Positions 12,300 through 24,729 of a stretch of DNA of 64,000 bases are shown piece by piece (position 1 is the stretch's first letter; each line of letters opens with the position of its first letter). The stretch is from Polytrichum commune (taxonomy: Eukaryota; Streptophyta; Polytrichopsida; Polytrichales; Polytrichaceae), in contig OX485805.1 in NCBI GenBank assembly GCA_950295325.1, positions 23,237,501 through 23,301,500 on the forward strand, in the 5' to 3' direction. The position numbers and the translations under genes are program-made. Below the pieces are notes generated by a model that was given only the letters and a program-made list of their open reading frames with translations, made no database searches and had not been told where the DNA came from.

Positions 12300-12890
12300 G
12301 GTTTAATTAAGTTGGATTATGGGACAAGTGCTACTGGCCCCTATTGGAGGGGGTCATTATGGGTAACAAAAGACCAAAAAGAGGGAGGGGGGGGGGATGT
12401 TGGGTTTGTATGTGGTTCTGTTGGTATAATGTTGATTGGTATATGGGATTTTGTGTAGCAATTTGTGTATCGCGGGGGTGGGTGTGATGGGGCAAGGTTT
12501 CTATATTTGTTGTGGCCTACATTCATTTTTGTGGTTTGTGTCGATGTGCATTGTTGGTTGTTTCTTAGGTAGGGATTACTAGTTGTTGATGGTTTTTTGG
12601 TTTCAATTGTTGAGCATGAGTGCAACAAGATATTTGATGGCTATTAAGTGAGTGTGTTGCATGCATGCATGGATGGGCATTAGGGGAGTGTAGCATTGTT
12701 CTTGAGTATGCGCAATTTTTTGGTAGGGTGAGGGGGGTTGCATGCTACAATAGTTTATGGATTGTGGCTTTGCATGAGTAGTTTGTCTAGATGGTTGTGT
12801 TGGGAGGGTTGTTGAGATTGTCAGTGAAGATGAATAAGTGTGTTGTGTTATCTTTGGTGAGGTGGAGATCGACCGTTTACATGTTGACAT
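12300..12890. other. G/T-rich strand-asymmetric spacer
   Basis: The + strand here is strongly enriched in G and T, with few C or A, for nearly 600 bp. Open frames on both strands follow from this composition and lack protein-like features. A weak copy of the CCGGTT repeat family (TTACATGTTGACATC) follows at about 12870-12990. No gene recognised. Confidence 0.5.
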
Positions 12891-13487
12891 CTTTTGGATC
12901 TTCTTTATTAAAATGATGAATATTCTATATTTTCCTCTAAATGGATCGTAATGCTCATGAAGTCTTGAATTTGAAACGACTTTTTTTTCTCAAACTCAAT
13001 TGGTTGTCTATAACTACACTAGATATCGTATTTAGTGTCATATGGTGGTTTATGTCATTGTCGTCACTTTTCTAATGACATTTTTAATGAACAAGTCTAC
13101 AAATACTGCCATCCCCAACTTACTTTAGTTCACCCAAATGTCAACTATTCAAACAAAGTTTGGTATATTCTACACCTTAACATTTATGTGATGAGATATT
13201 ATCATGTATGATTGAAATTTGAATGAAAAATCACTTAGTAAGTGATAATAACTACAACATTGTAACTCTACAGTGCCCAATCTTGTGTACACAAAATCAC
13301 AAACAATGTAAGGTCACATTTAGTGTTGGTGACACTACAAGGGCAATTAACAATTAGTATTGAGCAAGACAAATTGAATTGGTGACACTAAATACTATAT
13401 TTAGTGCAACGGTTCTCCCCGTTCATAACATTTTTAAACAATACACCAAGTTGGGGGCATCCCATGGTCATATTCACAGGACCACCG

Positions 13488-13713
13488 CTCGGGGAGAACT
13501 GGCGGTTAGTTACCGATGAACCGGCTGAGTTTGAGAAATAACCGGTTGAAGTTGGAGACTTCAGGAGAACTACCGATCATTTTAGAGGAATCTACAAAAG
13601 AATATACCTCAAATGAATGAAAGCAACTCTGAAAGATGTCAACATGTAACCAGTTGGATTCAGAATCACTAGGATCTTGACCAACTAACTATGCCCAAAA
13701 ACTTCCCGGGGAC
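13488..13713 (+). mobile_element. CCGGTT-family MITE, copy 1
   Basis: About 226 bp, bounded by CTCGGGGAGAAC and CTTCCCGGGGA inverted ends. Diagnostic internal blocks are GAGAAATAACCGGTTGAAG, a GTCAACATGTAACC-type block and TATGCCCAAAA near the right end. It matches copies at 45971, 60538, 62203 and 63690. Confidence 0.75.
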
Positions 13714-14070
13714 CCACATGAACAAACACACACTGCTTAATATTAATAATATTATGTTCATTGATGTTCAATGCAAGTTGCCATTGACCCTTATCTGTTA
13801 AGAGAATGCTCAGAATGTAGCCCGAAAATCGCTCTTTTCACACTTTGCCAGGTCATCGTACCGGTGTGGTCCTGACCGGTTGTTACTGGAACCGGTTAGA
13901 TCACCCCCACAGCCCTGCGATGTAGACCGTCCGATTCTCAACGGACGATCAGGATGGGTCAGGATCCTGGCTGTTCACGCGGTAGTGGAGTAGAGCTTAT
14001 CTGGTACAGGCTAAACAAGGTAGGCACCTCATCACCACTGGCAGGTAGGCTATTACATTACATTACATTA

Positions 14071-14330
14071 CATTACTTAAATATCTCACCATATTAAAAC
14101 CTTATTCCTTTAAGGGAACTTCACATAGTATTTTCATTACTTAAGTATCTTACCATATTACAATCTTACTCCTTTAGGGGAACTTGACATGTATTTACCA
14201 TTACTTAAATTTGTCACCATATTACAACTTTGTTCCTTTAGGGGCACTTGACATAGTATTTACCATTACTTAAATATCTCACCATATACAACTTCATTCC
14301 TTTAGGGGAACTTGACATAAGCTTAGTATT
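14071..14330. repeat. 64-bp tandem repeat, four copies
   Basis: Units beginning CATTACTTAA start at 14071, 14135, 14199 and 14263, exactly 64 bp apart. Each contains CACCATATTA and CTCCTTTAGGGGAACTTGAC-like sequence. The array is preceded by a short run of CATTA pentamers, a possible seed of the expansion. Confidence 0.9.
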
Positions 14331-14386
14331 TACCATTGTCTACGAGAAAGGGCTCATGGTTGCCCCTGAACTGTTTTGTCTAATTA

Positions 14387-14884
14387 GGGCCACTTCACAC
14401 GAGCCAAGAGCCGTGACCATGGAATTGTGAGAGCCCAAAAGAAAGTGTCCAAAGGCCGTCCCAACACACCTCCAAAATCATGTAGTGTGGTCACGGACCC
14501 TCAGGTGTAGTGTGAAGTCATATGTGACCGGGCCCTCAATCAAATGCTATTTCAATGAAGTTATGTTGGTGCGGGTCCTCACACATGAGAAAACAGAATA
14601 AACCAACGGTTGTGAGCATTCGGAGTGTTGTGATCTCCCAGTTTTGTGTTGAGCCTACCTCCAAGAGGTGGTTTTTGAAAATAGTCCAAGTGACCATGAA
14701 ACTATGATCCATTGGATGCCATGTATGAATCCATGTAGACTTTACATCCATCTTGCATTCACATACTTTGTTGGTCTCTCAAGCGTAGTGTGAAGTGAAC
14801 TTGGACCGGCTCCGCCTTTCCCACCAATGAGAATGCCTGAAATGTAATGGTCACAACCTCTTAGTCTTGTGTGTGAAGTGGCCC
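14387..14884. mobile_element. Complete PIF/Harbinger-type MITE (498 bp)
   Basis: Termini GGGCCACTTCACAC and its inverted complement are flanked by TTA on both sides (14384-14386 and 14885-14887). A TIR starting GGGCC with a TTA/TAA target duplication is the hallmark of PIF/Harbinger (Tourist-like) elements. No coding capacity. The truncated relative is at 9444-9900. Confidence 0.88.
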
Positions 14885-15067
14885 TTAGTGTGGCCTACAT
14901 GAAGTTTATAGTACTTGCCTTGGTTAACATTAGTCATTTTATAGTACTTGCCTTGTCTTGAATTTTCATCCAAATATGTAGACAAAAAAGTCCACATTGA
15001 TTTCTCACATTGGAAATTACAGTGGGCCACTTCAAATTACAATAACAAAAATAGTGTGGATAATTGG

Positions 15068-15260
15068 AATTAGCGTGGGTTTACCATTCGGAGTTACATG
15101 TTGCTATAACATTTTACCGACATGATTGTTTTTTACCAACTAAGTTATATCATATTCTTTGGTATGCATACTACCTACTTTCGTCATTCGGGTAAAAAAT
15201 GGTACTCTTAGCAAAATGTTATACCAATCCGAAACTCAAAATGGTAACCCACACTAATTA
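15068..15260. mobile_element. Small inverted-repeat MITE related to 11304 element
   Basis: Ends AATTAGCGTGGGTTTACC and GGTAACCCACACTAATT pair; inner blocks GCTATAACATTTT and AAAATGTTATACC also pair. Length about 193 bp. Confidence 0.65.
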
Positions 15261-15544
15261 GACAAAACAATGTAGCTCACGAAAGTTGTGCGATTTGTGT
15301 CTCTCTTCATGAATGTGCGTAGCTCATTAAAAATAAGCAATAAGTGATGCCCACTTATGGAATCTCCAAAAGTGTTGAAGAAAGACTTAAAAGTGTCAAT
15401 TGCGTATCGAACGGTAATGATATCCATTGCAACAAAAAAGAACTACATTGTTTATGGTGATTACTGTCACATGCGTAATAGTGTCACTGACCCTATTTTA
15501 AGGCGTATGCTAGGTTACACTAATGATCAACAACTTCATTATAG

Positions 15545-15661
15545 TATGGGTAAAGAGGCAACTTATTCACAAAGGCAACCTAATTGCACATACATATCGA
15601 TGTATAAGATTGTGTGCAATTAGTAGGTTCGCTTTGCAAATAGGTTGCCTATTTACCCATG
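15545..15661. repeat. Hairpin repeat next to the CACTA insertion
   Basis: Left arm TATGGGTAAAGAGGCAAC and right arm GTTGCCTATTTACCCAT pair, as do CTAATTGCACA and TGTGCAATTAG further in. Part of the sequence recurs near 15825. A TA microsatellite follows at 15740-15768. Confidence 0.6.
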
Positions 15662-15736
15662 CAAATTACGTTGGGTCAGAACTAGATCACAAGAATTTAT
15701 AACTTATGGTTTATTCATCAATACAACAACCACTAT

Positions 15737-15768
<32 letters not shown>

Positions 15769-15968
15769 CTTTGTTACTATGATAAAATATATTCAGTATA
15801 ATGTGGAATGTGGGTAAATCATGGGGCAACCTAATTGCACATATCACTAACAACATGATTTTGTGGGGTAACATATTATTATACTATGTTGATGTTGAGA
15901 CAAGGGTTATATCAAATGCAAATGGCCAATATTTAATGTTGAGTATGTGTTGTTGCATACCCTTCAAG

Positions 15969-15971
15969 GTT
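15969..15971. repeat. CACTA target-site duplication, left
   Basis: GTT immediately before the left terminus; matched by GTT at 29082-29084. CACTA elements create 3-bp duplications. Confidence 0.85.
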
Positions 15972-16000
15972 CACTATGCCAAAAACAAGTTTTTTTGACT
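15972..16000 (+). repeat. CACTA left terminal inverted repeat
   Basis: 29-bp terminus beginning CACTATGCCAAAAACAAG; a single mismatch (T for C at 15990) against the right end. Confidence 0.95.
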
Positions 16001-16220
16001 ACAGCAAGTTGACCGAACTAGACTAACTAGTCACATGATGACTACAACTAGTAAAAATAGATTCCCAGAAGATTCCCAGTCAAGTTGTAGTAAAAAATAA
16101 GAGGACCTCGAGGGGACCAGCTTCGGGAACAAAATTTTATTCATTGGGTACGACCATGGTGACCAATTTGACTAGTTTTAGTCAACGTTGACTACATCAA
16201 TCGACGTCTTAAAGACCACA
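16001..16220. promoter_or_regulatory. CACTA left subterminal motif array
   Basis: GACTAC, GACTAACTAGTCAC, GACTACAACTAGT, GACTAGTTTTAGTC and GACTACATC lie within 220 bp of the terminus. In characterised CACTA elements such arrays bind the element-encoded TnpA-type protein. The motif is seen; binding is inferred. Confidence 0.75.
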
Positions 16221-19200
16221 CTATAATCTATCTTCATTGTAATCTGGCTCTTCCTCTCTTTCTTGCAGTGCTACATGAACGTCCTCAGCTTCTAGCACCG
16301 GTGTGCCAGGTTGCACATCTTCGTTTAAAATATTAGATCTCAATCCACGGTAGTCTTCATCTCTGCCTAGAACTAAACTGAGTGTTTCAGGTCTCCTCCC
16401 AGATGTAGACGCCACTCTTGCACCTCGAGCTTCTTTCCTCAGCACAACTTTCCATTCGGGATTCTCCACATCGTCCACAAAAAAGACTTGTTGCACATGG
16501 AGGGGAAATGCAAAGGAGTCTGTTGGATACGGGAAGACACGATCGAATTTGATTAATGTGAAACCGTAGTCGTCACGTTTCATTGTTGCTTCAACGCCCC
16601 GGAGGTTAGCTCTCACCCATGTGCAATACAAAACTATCAGCTCAAACTCTCCATAGTCTACCCCTATTATTTCTTCCACCCATCCTATGTATTCCAAATT
16701 TGTTGTCTGTACATTTCTAGAACTGTTGCTCGCACGACATGCTTGCAAAAGGTAGTTGCCACACCACTATCACATGTATTCATGTTTGATTCTACGCTAC
16801 GAACCCATATGTGGTTGCCGTACACATACATTGACTTGTAGGACTTGACGTTCCTTGAGGGTGGCATTAGCAATGCTTGAACATCCATGGATACATCAAC
16901 CCCTTGGTTGATGTCATCTTGCACTACAACAGGAAACCAGGTTGTGAATTCCTCCTCTTCCATGCTGCTTGGGTACTCCAATCTCCTACCCCGGTGTTGA
17001 CGTCGCATGTCTTCCATTGACCTCTTCCTTCGGGTCATTTATGCAGCGTGCCGTCTACACCACACACTCACATTTTGGTGTCATTAATTACTTCAATTAC
17101 CACGACACTATAACACAGCTTAAAAAATGCAATGACTGAAAATAGTCATCCAAATAGCAATGATGACTCCATTTAGTTCTGCATTTAGTCACATTATGAA
17201 TGTTTATGACTATCATTACTAGTTAACAATGTAGTCATAGGAGCAACAACACAAAGTATGTGGATTTACTCTCTGTAAACTTGCAATGGCTCCGCATTGT
17301 TCAGCACAAATTCATGTATCCAAAAACGTAGTTCGTCTGGCAACAACCTATGCTGGCCATTTCCTTCTATGACCTCGCTGTTCATTGCAGGTTCTTCTTT
17401 GTCGTCCCACACACGACATTCACTTTCACAACAATGTTGCATATATTCAGTACAAAATCCCATTGTTTCATCCATGATGTAGCCTTGTGCCATAGAGCCT
17501 TCACGATTGCTTCGAAGACGCACGTATCCTTTCAGAGTTTTCAGGTACCGTTCCATTGGGTACATCCACCGGGTGTGCACTGGTCCGCAAATGTCTAACT
17601 GTTGTACCAAATGAATAGGCAAGTGAGACATGACATCAAAGAATGCTGGTGGTAAGACCCTTTCCAACATACACATAGTAATGGCTGTCTCATTGAACAA
17701 ATCAATCATGCTTGAAGGGTCCACCGACTTCACGCACAAACGGGCAAAAACTCGGCATATCCGTATAATGGCAATTCGGACATCCTTTGGTAAGAGCGTT
17801 CGTAAGCACAATGGCAAGATTTGTTGCATTAGAATGTGGTAGTCATGACTCTTCATTCCTCGTAACTCTCTATCTTCTGTAATTCTTTTAGACAGTTGGC
17901 TCACGTAATTGCTAGGAGTCTTCAATCCACGGATGATATTTGTAAACACAACCTTCTTTGCTCTTGATAGAATATACGGAGCTCTTGGTATCAACAACGT
18001 TCCCCTTGCACCACCAGGAACTGCGTGCAATTCCGGCCTAATGTTTGCTTCCGCTAGATCCATCCGTATTTTGAGGTTATCCTTTAAACCCCAAATTGTC
18101 TTCATGATGTTCTCACATAAGTTCTTTTCACAGTGCATTGCATCAAGCACATGCCTTATTGTAAGAGACTGCATACAAACAATGGCTCCCATTAGTGGAA
18201 TTATATCTGTACTCTTGGTCATCATATAGTATACACTATTATATTAGCATTGACTATGTGTAGTCAATCATATTTGACTGTAGTCAACTTTGCATGGATG
18301 TGACTATAATTTAACTGCCAGTAGTCCTCCAAACCAATTTCTAAAGCTCTGAGTTATCCTTTGACTATTGTTAGTCTTATTTTAAGCTGTGAGGGTATGA
18401 CAAAGAGTTTAAATCTATACACTCACCTGCCAATATGGAAGTGCAAATAATGCAGATAATCTCTTCATGTCTGTGTCATGTATTGGATCGTTAACCTCTC
18501 CTGGTTTGTTTCATGGGGAGTCAGCCAACCAGTTTTCTCTCCTCATCGCATAGCGGACTATGTCATGGCCACTTAGTTGTCTTGGTGGTGGGCGGGTCTC
18601 CTGTGATCCATCAAATGCTCTCTGCAATCTTCGATATGGATGGGTTCGGTTCAAGAAACGACGATGTCCTAAATATACATTCTTCGTTAACGCTGCAGAA
18701 CGTCGGGTTGTTACACTAGGACCGCATTCGGTGCACCCTCTGTACCCCTTTGTAACTTGCCCTGACACTAATCCATATGCCGGGAAGTCATGAATGCACC
18801 ACATGAGGATGGCCTTTAACGTGAAATTCCTATTCACACTCTCCGCAGATGCATCTACTGCATCAATGCCTTCCCAAAGTTGCTTCAACTCCTCAATCAA
18901 AGGAGCAAGGTACACGTCCACGTTTTCAGATGTGACGCTCTCTTTCCCAGGAATGAGAAGGGCCAACATTAAGAAAAACCGCTTTGTCACCAACCATGGT
19001 GGCAAATTGTAGTTCAGTAGCACAACTGGCCAAGTGGAATGTGTTAGGGATTGGTTTGAGAACGGATTCACACCGTCTAGAGCAAGTCCTAGTCGTATGT
19101 TCCTTTCTTCCAACGCAAACCCTGGATATACGGAGTCAATGTGTTTCCATGCCTTCGAGTCCGGAACGCACTCCACATTGCCACCACAATCCTTCCGTTC

Positions 19201-20089
19201 GGTATGCCACTTATTTAATTTTGCTAGAGATGTACACCGATACATCCTTCGCAGCCGTGGCATGAGTGGAAAATGCCGCAAAACTTTCATTGGTGTCCTG
19301 CTCGACTCTGATTTGTACCTCAATTGTCCACACTTTGGACAATTCATTGCGTCTTCTAGCTCCTTTCGGAATAAACAACACCCATTTACACAGGCATGTA
19401 TTGAGACAAATGATAATCCGAGTTGTCTTAGATACTTGCGAGCTTGATAGTAAGATTTCGGAAGAGTGTTTTTGACAGGTAGTAGCTCCGACAGCAACTT
19501 TAGCAGTTCTGTAGCGCATGCATTGGATACTCCAAAAACTGCAAAGCAATTGAGAAGGAGAATGACTGCAACTACTCGGCTTGTTTTGCTTCCCTCGTAC
19601 AGTGGGATGGAAGATTATTCCAGTAGATCCATTCCTTCATCAGCCATAAACTCCCGTTCATCTTCAAGTATTTCATCCTCCTGGCTATTACCAATGTCGT
19701 TCTCAAAAACGGCCAAAACACTCTGTTATCATCCGCTGCACTTCAAAATCGCCTTCATCATTCGCATGCTCATTTACGTCGCTGCCTTCCTCGTGTTCGG
19801 CATCCATTGTGCTTGGAAGAACCTCATCAGTATTTAGTGTTCTTTCTTGGCCACTAAGACCAGACTGCAAATGCACGTGCCAAGATAGTCCCACAGTAGC
19901 GGTGAGGTTAGTACCGACTTCTAGCATAAGCTAGACCTATTAACAACTATTCTGTCACAAACGACCACACATTTCATTCCAATTTACATGTACTAACATT
20001 TACTTCATGTAGTCATTTACTTCATGAATATGGGATATACACATGTTTACTATATGTAGTCAAATATTTTTATAATTTCTGACTATGGC

Positions 20090-20165
20090 ATTCACAAGTT
20101 TACTACATGTATTCGTAGACTGTTCTAATTCAGGGGTTCGGGGTAAGTGGGAAGTAGCACATACT
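20090..20165. repeat. 76-bp direct repeat in tnp2 intron, copy A
   Basis: Starts ATTCACAAGTTTACTACATG and is repeated at 20629-20704 with a few differences. The roughly 460 bp between the copies include TATGCCCAAAAATTTCTCC, the end signature of the CCGGTT-family MITE. This points to a duplication or a nested insertion inside the element. Confidence 0.8.
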
Positions 20166-20628
20166 TCATACTCAAAGAGATAATTTGATAACCATCTCGT
20201 ACTAATCATGTATTTAATATACTAAGAGAAATGGGTGGGAAGTGGGCTAATTAGAAATGGTGTCAACCGTTTATTATGCCCAAAAATTTCTCCGGGCACT
20301 GATCCACTTCATACCTCATAGCTTGAAGTTTGAACGTTATCACTTATAAGAGATAATCAGGGACAACTTTCAATTGACTATGATTGATCATGCTTAACAA
20401 CTCTTGATTGACCAGGACCCATTTTCATTCACATACAGGCTTGCTTCGTCATGCAAATCTGCTTGTTTGAAAGGCCACCATGAGACTTTGAAGGTGGACA
20501 GGAAGTTAACTCACGAGGAACAACTGTACAGCACTGAAAGCTTGAGACATGTAGTTGACAAGTTGAACAAAATTACCCATCGTGATCCTAGAGGTTGACA
20601 TTATGGGCCCCTATTGTGGATACTTTCG

Positions 20629-20704
20629 ATTCACAAGTTTACTACATGTATTCGTAGACTGTTATAATTCAGAGGCTCGGGGTAAGTGGGAAGTAGCACA
20701 TACT
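20629..20704. repeat. 76-bp direct repeat in tnp2 intron, copy B
   Basis: Second copy of 20090-20165; both end in GGGAAGTAGCACATACT. Confidence 0.8.
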
Positions 20705-21104
20705 CAGGGAAAGTTATGCTATCCCGCAATGGTCATGACAATTCGGTTTCAATGGCTTTCGCTGCTTCCACTCCCACATATCTACATCTATGACTACCCG
20801 TAGTCACAATATTAACATATGTGACTATGGCTAGTCAACAACGCACATTATGGGTAGTCAACAACGCACATTATTTCACTCAAGTTTTAGGAATACAAAC
20901 ACGTACCAGTATAGATGTTTGGAACTGTGGATCGCGCTTGTAATGCCTCAAATGCTTGCGAATGGTTTCTCTTGATAGAACCGTCCCACCCATGCACTTT
21001 TTACAGGGACATGGATATGATGAGAGGTGCAGTCCATTTGCCTCCTTCTCCTCTAGGTCCCAGAGTTGTAGGTGCAGGAGTTCATCTCTTGAATTCTTGT
21101 CCAT

Positions 21105-21586
21105 TTGTCACACTCCAATCTGTAGGACACCAACTCCTCCTCATAAGAATTGCTACATCTTCTTGTAGCATATATATATATGTGTCAATGAGGCTTCACT
21201 TTGCACAAAACAGCTTCAAGACACCCAACATATGAAACAATAAAACTACTTCAGTGCCGAGAGTACAGAAGATATATATGAGTTTAAATTTGTTTGAATC
21301 CACGCTGGACCTATTGAACAGGTTAGTTTAAACTAAAGTTGGTGTACCAGTTAGTCGGTCCTTAAAAAAAAAGGCAATAGCTCCCATAACGGTCCCTAAA
21401 CCGTAACCTAACCGTAACCCTCCCCGCCATCTAGAGCACCCTAACCCTCCGTCCCAGCAAGCTTCAACACTTATTGCTTCTACGGCTACACTCTCCCCGA
21501 AAATGCCACCAAAGTGAACAGCCGATTGTGCACGCAGTGTAGGTGAACGGCTTAGTTGTTTGGTGTACAAAACCAACGCTGCAACA
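21105..21586. promoter_or_regulatory. Divergent promoter region of the CACTA genes
   Basis: This 482-bp gap separates the first exons of the two element genes, which point away from each other, so both promoters should lie here. A TATATATATATG stretch at about 21170-21182 is a candidate TATA region for the minus-strand gene. TAACCGTAACC and CCTAACC repeats at 21400-21450 form a C-rich block nearer the plus-strand gene. No element has been assigned a function. Confidence 0.55.
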
Positions 21587-24500
21587 ATGGCGTCACTTCA
21601 GAGGTATCTTCCGCCACCACTGTGTCCATCCTGTCCACCTTCGGGCTGTCTCGACATGGACACGCAAGTTCAGTTTGAAAATGCTTCCTACGAGAGTACT
21701 GAGGGCGACACAGGGAGCGAGAGTGAAGGCGGACCATGGAGCGATAGTTTGGCCACCAAAACGAGCAACGGAAGTGAAGGGGCCGGTACAGGTACTCGAA
21801 GTGAGGGCGGCGATTCACCAAGGACCAGCAACAGGGAGACAACCGCTGCGCATGGGGAGTGCGCTTCCCCCACAGCAGCGAAACCAATATTTCTAACTCC
21901 ATACGAGGCGTCTCGGTTGAGGAACATAGAGAGGAACAACAGGAAGTTGGAGGACTTAGGGTTACCTGCACTTGTATCTCAAGTCGGCGGAGCAGAGAAG
22001 GCGAAGAAAAAAAGGCGACCTTCAGAGGCAGAAGCTGGTCTTTTGGAGGTCCAATCACGGGAGGACCTGGTGAGGAGGGTTACGCGGTCCAGGAGAGCAG
22101 CATCCCCGACGCCTCTTAGACATCAGTCTTGGACAATGGTGCGTTTAGGGATTCAACTTTGTTTTTGGGGGTATAGGGATTCAGTTTTGGTTCTGGGGTT
22201 TCCAATCCAGCAATGTTTTAGGGGTTTGTTTGTACGATTTTGGCAAGTGCCCCCCACTTCAGTGCCTTACATGTCTTTGAAGTGCCGGAGGTAAATATTC
22301 TGAGCAAGAATTTGAAACACCCAAGAAATCCATGGACACTTTGTGAAAGAAATACAACAAAAGTCTTGAATGATATAACCTGGTAGAGAGGACAATGCAC
22401 ATGGAAGAGAAATTAGAATTTGGTCATGAGGAGAGCTTATCTCGCGGAGGTAACATAGACCATTCGATCCAGAATGGCATCGAATTTTGGATACTTGTAG
22501 AGAGGACAGAGCAGATGCACTCACGGGTATTATGATGCAAAGTGGGTATATCACAGAAAGTGGGTAAGGAATTTAGAATATGGTAATGAAGTGTACTTGG
22601 TGTGACTGCACAATGTACTGCACATCAGCTTGTGACCATATGAACTCTCAAGGTATGGAAGTGCTACCAATTTGTGGGTCTGGAACTTGTGGTTTATCAT
22701 ATTTGGATTCAGACTTTGAGTATTGAATCTAATTCAGCAATTGTTGTTATCCTGTTCATTCTATGAGGTTCTATATGTATAGATTAGAAAGTTGTTTTCC
22801 TCCTAATTGAGGATCTGCGCACCAAATTACATAGTCTGTTGTTTTTGTCAGCGTGCATAATGACTGTGTTGGGGTAGGGTGGTTGGGGTCTCTAGTAAAG
22901 TCTACAATTAGGGTGACTGTGTGTAGTATCCCTTGGTAGATATTTCACCACTGTAGATGCCAATATGTTTACAAACTCCTATTGCTTGATTAACCAGTGT
23001 CTCTAGCTATTTGTATTGACTAGTACGCCGTGTAGAACCAGTAGACGCGAAGTACTAATTACTGCGCAAGAACTGTAGGCATTGGAAGAAGAGGGGAGGA
23101 GGACCAGAAGGTCTTCGGAAGCATTGTTGCCACCATCCCCAGCACGTCAACCTCCATTGCAGGTGGGCCTTCCTAGTCTATGACATGACTTCATACGATT
23201 CAAGTCAATTTTCCCTAATACGTGCGGTGAACCTGGACTAAGTTGTTGTGTACCAAATGTGCAGGGGAAACCTGTATTGTCAGAACCGGCGAAGTGGAAA
23301 ATTAGAAGGCAGTGTAGTGCGTACACTACAGCCAAGGAAGGACGTTCACGACCACCAAAACCCTCTGGTACCAAATTTGCGGTGCCACAAACACTGCAAC
23401 AACATGAGGCGGCAACACCAAAGCAAAAACGCAACATGTCGACCAGTGTGACGTGGTCATCTAGTGATGAGGACGACCACGACATCTTGGAAGAGGACAA
23501 GCTATATGAGGATTTTGCACCACCTAATGCTCGGAGGTACGAAGGTTCACGTTATTCTGCCAGGACCTCTGAAGTTGGGATGGAAGACTATGCAAGCATG
23601 GACCTAAAGATTATGAGCAAAGAGTTGGAGATGTTGAAGGTACAGAGGGCTCAGAAGCAACGTCAAGCGGCAAAGCTCACACCGGAGGTAGGTGCAGGAG
23701 AAGATTTAGATTGTTTTTCACGCAATATGGATGCCGATAAGTGCCACCAGAGGCGACTGCATTCACGGCAGCAACAGCAAGAAACACCAATCCGAGAGCA
23801 GCAGGGAAGAAAACGGTACACCGTAGAAGTGGACATGAAGGGGAGTCCATGCGGCGCTGTCAAGAAAAATGTACACTATCCGGTAAACACGGGGTTTTTT
23901 TTTTATGGTAGTGTTTAAAAATTTATAGTACCTTTCATTTCTCCTATACCCTTGTTGTAAATCCCTCTCTATGTTGTCCTACTAAACTTCAGAATGGTAT
24001 AATTCTCACCTAACTCACTCTCTTTAAGTGAAATTTGGTACACTTATTAAATACCTTACTAAAAGTATTCACACCAAATTTCAGCACAAACGAAGCTCAT
24101 ACTAAAAAGTTATGCATATTTTTTTAACTTTAACTTCCTAGCATGAACGTTGTGGTATAACATCCAGTCACTAAAACTCTAATAACTTCTAATTATTAAG
24201 TCTAATCAATCTCAAATTTTGATTCATAATAGATAGATAAGATTAGAAGATAGTGTCAAATTTTTCTAGCCATAGCTATAATATTCAAAAATATCTATAT
24301 TTTCAAACATTGTTATTCTAGTTGCCATTATTCCTAAACACCCTTCATTTCAACTTTTACAAATTTTTCTCCCCTAAGACTGAAGCTTCCAAATTTTTAC
24401 CTCAACTTTTATATCTCATAAAAAACATCCTCTCAAATTTTCATAACAATCGAACACTTTAATCATTCACAATACACAAATCATTCATTCCAAAGTTTTG

Positions 24501-24729
24501 CTCACTTAATAATGAATGAAACAATACAAATAGTGCACTTAGTGCAACCTAGTCATTCTAAACTTCTCATCCCTCACCCTCTTGTATAGATGAGCTTCCT
24601 AAACACTTCTTCTTCTCAAAATGCTCAAAGTTCTTTCAACTTTAGACAAATACTAACTCCAAATGCTAACGTTCCCCTCCTTAATACACTTCTAGCACCC
24701 CTTAAATACTCTTCTACCTTGGTCCTTTG

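Larger units (their letters stand above)
16221..21104 (-). pseudogene. Tnp2-type CACTA transposase, broken
   Basis: Exons, 5' to 3' on the minus strand: 20907-21104 (transposase-associated domain: MDKNSRDELL, CPCKKC, HLRHY), 18427-19864 (Tnp2 domain: LPKSYYQARKYLRQLGLSF, HACVNGC, CPKCG), 17270-18168 (RHVLDAMHCEKNLCENI, then DUF4218-like GPVHTRWMYPMERYLKTLKG) and 16221 to about 17027 (DUF4216-like: SGVATTF, YGFTLIKF, VQQVFFVDD). Junctions are GT/AG. The order and motifs are those of plant CACTA transposases. Defects: in-frame TAA at 19615-19617 between DLLE and SSIPLYEG, in-frame TGA at 18511-18513 between LADSP and NKPGEV, and apparent one-base frameshifts near 19703-19712 and near 16748. It is therefore a recently dead gene rather than a source of transposase, unless the defects are assembly errors. 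Confidence 0.92.

Noticed and set aside
12341-12890. Two 95-codon minus-strand frames rich in Thr, Ser and Pro
   Set aside because: They are a by-product of the G/T strand bias; no signal peptide, domain or repeat supports a protein.
21552-22058. 168-codon frame antisense to the first exon of the TnpA-like gene
   Set aside because: It is the shadow of the plus-strand exon, which has the meaningful motifs and a phase-consistent splice into the next exons.
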